Below, in pieces: positions 63,176 to 64,000 of a stretch of 64,000 bases of DNA. The translations under genes and the position numbers were made by a program. The stretch comes from Lottiidibacillus patelloidae (GTDB lineage: Bacteria > Bacillota > Bacilli > Bacillales > SA5d-4). Numbering within the stretch: position 1 is the stretch's first letter; every line of letters begins with the position of its first letter. Below the pieces are notes generated by a model. It was given only the letters and a program-made list of their open reading frames with translations. It was not told where the DNA came from and searched no databases. The stretch covers positions 620,001 to 684,000 of the forward strand of contig NZ_NPIA01000001.1 of assembly GCF_002262935.1 (NCBI RefSeq), written 5' to 3'.

Positions 63176-63331
63176 ATGAAAAATACCAAGGAAAATAAAG
63201 AAGAAAGCCAAAACCCATTTGTAGCATTCCTTGATAAACTTACAGATGGATGTCAAGTAATTGGTTGTCTTGGCTGCCTTACACCAATTTTATTTATTGT
63301 AATACTTAGCTTTATTTGGATAGTTATTTAA
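63176..63331 (+). CDS. 51-residue Cys-containing membrane microprotein
   Basis: A 51-codon frame starting ATG after AGGAGAA. A charged head (KNTKENKEESQ) leads to a short amphipathic segment, three cysteines spaced C-x4-C-x2-C (DGCQVIGCLGC), then a hydrophobic helix (PILFIVILSFIWIVI). No family is recognised. Confidence 0.6.
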   Translation: MKNTKENKEESQNPFVAFLDKLTDGCQVIGCLGCLTPILFIVILSFIWIVI

Positions 63332-63340
63332 TAACAAACC

Positions 63341-63370
63341 GATTAACGAAGGCACGATAGTTAATGACTG
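63341..63370 (+). repeat. Cassette boundary repeat, copy 7
   Basis: GATTAACGAAGGCACGATAG then TTAATGACTG: TAACGA and the GCA-TTA spacing are kept. Confidence 0.55.
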
Positions 63371-63435
63371 CATATTAATGGGGTTAATTAATGAAAAAGC
63401 TTCTGTTCTTGTTAAATTTTAAAAGGGGGATATTT

Positions 63436-63789
63436 GTGAATAGAAATAAAAAGATTTTTATTATAGTTATCTGGATATTGATTATTGGTCTTATACTCAC
63501 CCCTTTTATATATGTAGAAGGAAACAAATTCATTTATAAGAATAAAGTAATGAATTATCTTGTAGAAGAAAAGGGCTATAAGGAAAAGGAAATTCAGTTA
63601 GTGGAGGGTGTTTGGGGAGTGAAATTGCCCCCTTTTTTCACTAGAGTTATCTTTGAAAACGAACCATATGTTGAATATATTTATTTTGCACATGATGACA
63701 TCATTCAATTTGAATATAGCTTAACTGAAGAGGGAATACAAAAGGGAATCACTGAAAAAGATTTAAAAAATTATGAATCTAGTAATTAA
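63436..63789 (+). CDS. DUF3139-family membrane protein
   Basis: A 117-residue protein with an N-terminal anchor (IFIIVIWILIIGLILTPF) and the DUF3139 core: YLVEEKGYKEKEIQLVEGVW, then VKLPPFFTRVIFENEP and YIYFAHDD. Proteins of this family are common as multiple small copies in Bacillus and have no known function. GTG at 63436 follows AAAGGGGG by eight bases; an in-frame ATG 45 bases upstream lacks a site. Confidence 0.82.
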   Translation: MNRNKKIFIIVIWILIIGLILTPFIYVEGNKFIYKNKVMNYLVEEKGYKEKEIQLVEGVWGVKLPPFFTRVIFENEPYVEYIYFAHDDIIQFEYSLTEEGIQKGITEKDLKNYESSN

Positions 63790-63884
63790 ACTAACAGGTG
63801 CTTTCCAGTAAGAAGAAGTGCCCTTATTTATTGAATTTATATGAAAGAGTTATTGCGCTAACGAGAGCAGATTAGTGAAATGAA
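63788..63884 (+). repeat. Cassette boundary repeat, copy 8 (full form)
   Basis: AAACTAACA is followed by a hairpin GGTGCTT/AAGTGCC (63797-63822), then CTTATTTATTGAATTTAT, the core GTTATTGCGCTAAC and the GAGAGCAGATTAGTG end. It contains all parts of the composite boundary. Confidence 0.78.
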
Positions 63885-63928
63885 ATATTTGCAATGTTAA
63901 ATTCTTTAAAAGTTAGGAGCATAAAGGA

Positions 63929-64000
63929 ATGGATATTAAGTTACGAAAAGCAAATATTACAGATTTTCATCAAATGTTAAAGATCTATAAAGAATTAGAT
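63929..64000 (+). CDS. GNAT-type N-acetyltransferase, N-terminal fragment
   Basis: The first 24 codons of a gene cut by the window end. MDIKLRKANITDFHQMLKIY is a typical GNAT opening (strand beta-1 then a helix). A ribosome site AAAGG lies upstream. The acetyl acceptor cannot be inferred from this fragment. Confidence 0.6.
   Translation, partial: MDIKLRKANITDFHQMLKIYKELD

Noticed and set aside
55617-64000. A classical integron
   Set aside because: No IntI-type integrase is present, and the repeat lacks the paired R/L box layout of attC. Only the cassette-like organisation is claimed.

Overview
The window is a chromosomal segment from a low-G+C, endospore-forming member of the Bacillaceae. 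The evidence is strong Shine-Dalgarno sequences, frequent TTG/GTG starts and many sporulation genes (spoIIIE, spoVS, cotE, tlp, spoVK, spoVIF, a YjcZ-type microprotein, a Spo0E-like phosphatase). Gene order also matches two Bacillus subtilis neighbourhoods: dapG-dapA-rnjB-tepA-spoIIIE-ymf-pgsA-cinA-recA-rny-ymdB-spoVS-miaB-ricA-cotE-mutSL-miaA-hfq, and rnz-namA-yqjP-yqjQ-yqzH. I cannot fix genus or species. Nearly all genes are on the + strand in the first half.

1-16.7 kb: end of the lysine/diaminopimelate operon (dapG, dapA), RNase J2, a ClpP-like protease, SpoIIIE, the ymf block (GntR regulator, M16 protease pair, the EF-P-modification reductase YmfI, YmfJ, YmfK, RodZ), pgsA, cinA and a DbpA-type RNA helicase. 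16.7-18.8 kb: a minus-strand acyltransferase/PadR/membrane-protein operon lying between cinA and recA. 19.2-37.7 kb: recA behind a LexA-box promoter, then RNase Y, YmdB, SpoVS, a dipeptidase, the KorAB 2-oxoacid:ferredoxin oxidoreductase, MiaB, RicA, CotE, an amidoligase-like protein, MutS, MutL, MiaA and Hfq. Several of these (RNase J2, RNase Y, RNase Z, YmdB, RicA, Hfq, the helicase) act on RNA, and SpoIIIE, RecA and MutSL act on DNA.

37.7-54.8 kb: a mixed region with a degenerate tyrosine recombinase, a CBS-ACT protein, a sugar kinase, spore genes, a PAS histidine kinase, RNase Z, a Fur-box-controlled microprotein, NamA, an alpha/beta hydrolase, a glycerophosphodiesterase, an MsrAB fusion and the yqjP-yqjQ-yqzH block.

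54.8-64 kb: an accessory region of short, mostly + strand, mostly uncharacterised genes (lipoproteins, single-pass membrane proteins, an immunity-like protein, a nucleosidase-like protein, two HAD phosphatases, a P-loop kinase). They are separated by recurrent copies of a degenerate boundary repeat (core CTAACGA, then GCAG and TTCAA). Better-preserved copies add an upstream terminator hairpin, a TTATTTATTGAAT block and the inverted-repeat core GTTATTGCGCTAAC. The layout resembles a gene-cassette array with no integrase in view and is my main candidate for something undescribed.

A second unexplained element is a roughly 150-bp intergenic repeat, tandemly duplicated after korB and present as a diverged copy beside namA. 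Paired compensatory changes between the copies support a conserved folded structure. All annotation is by eye; no database search was run.
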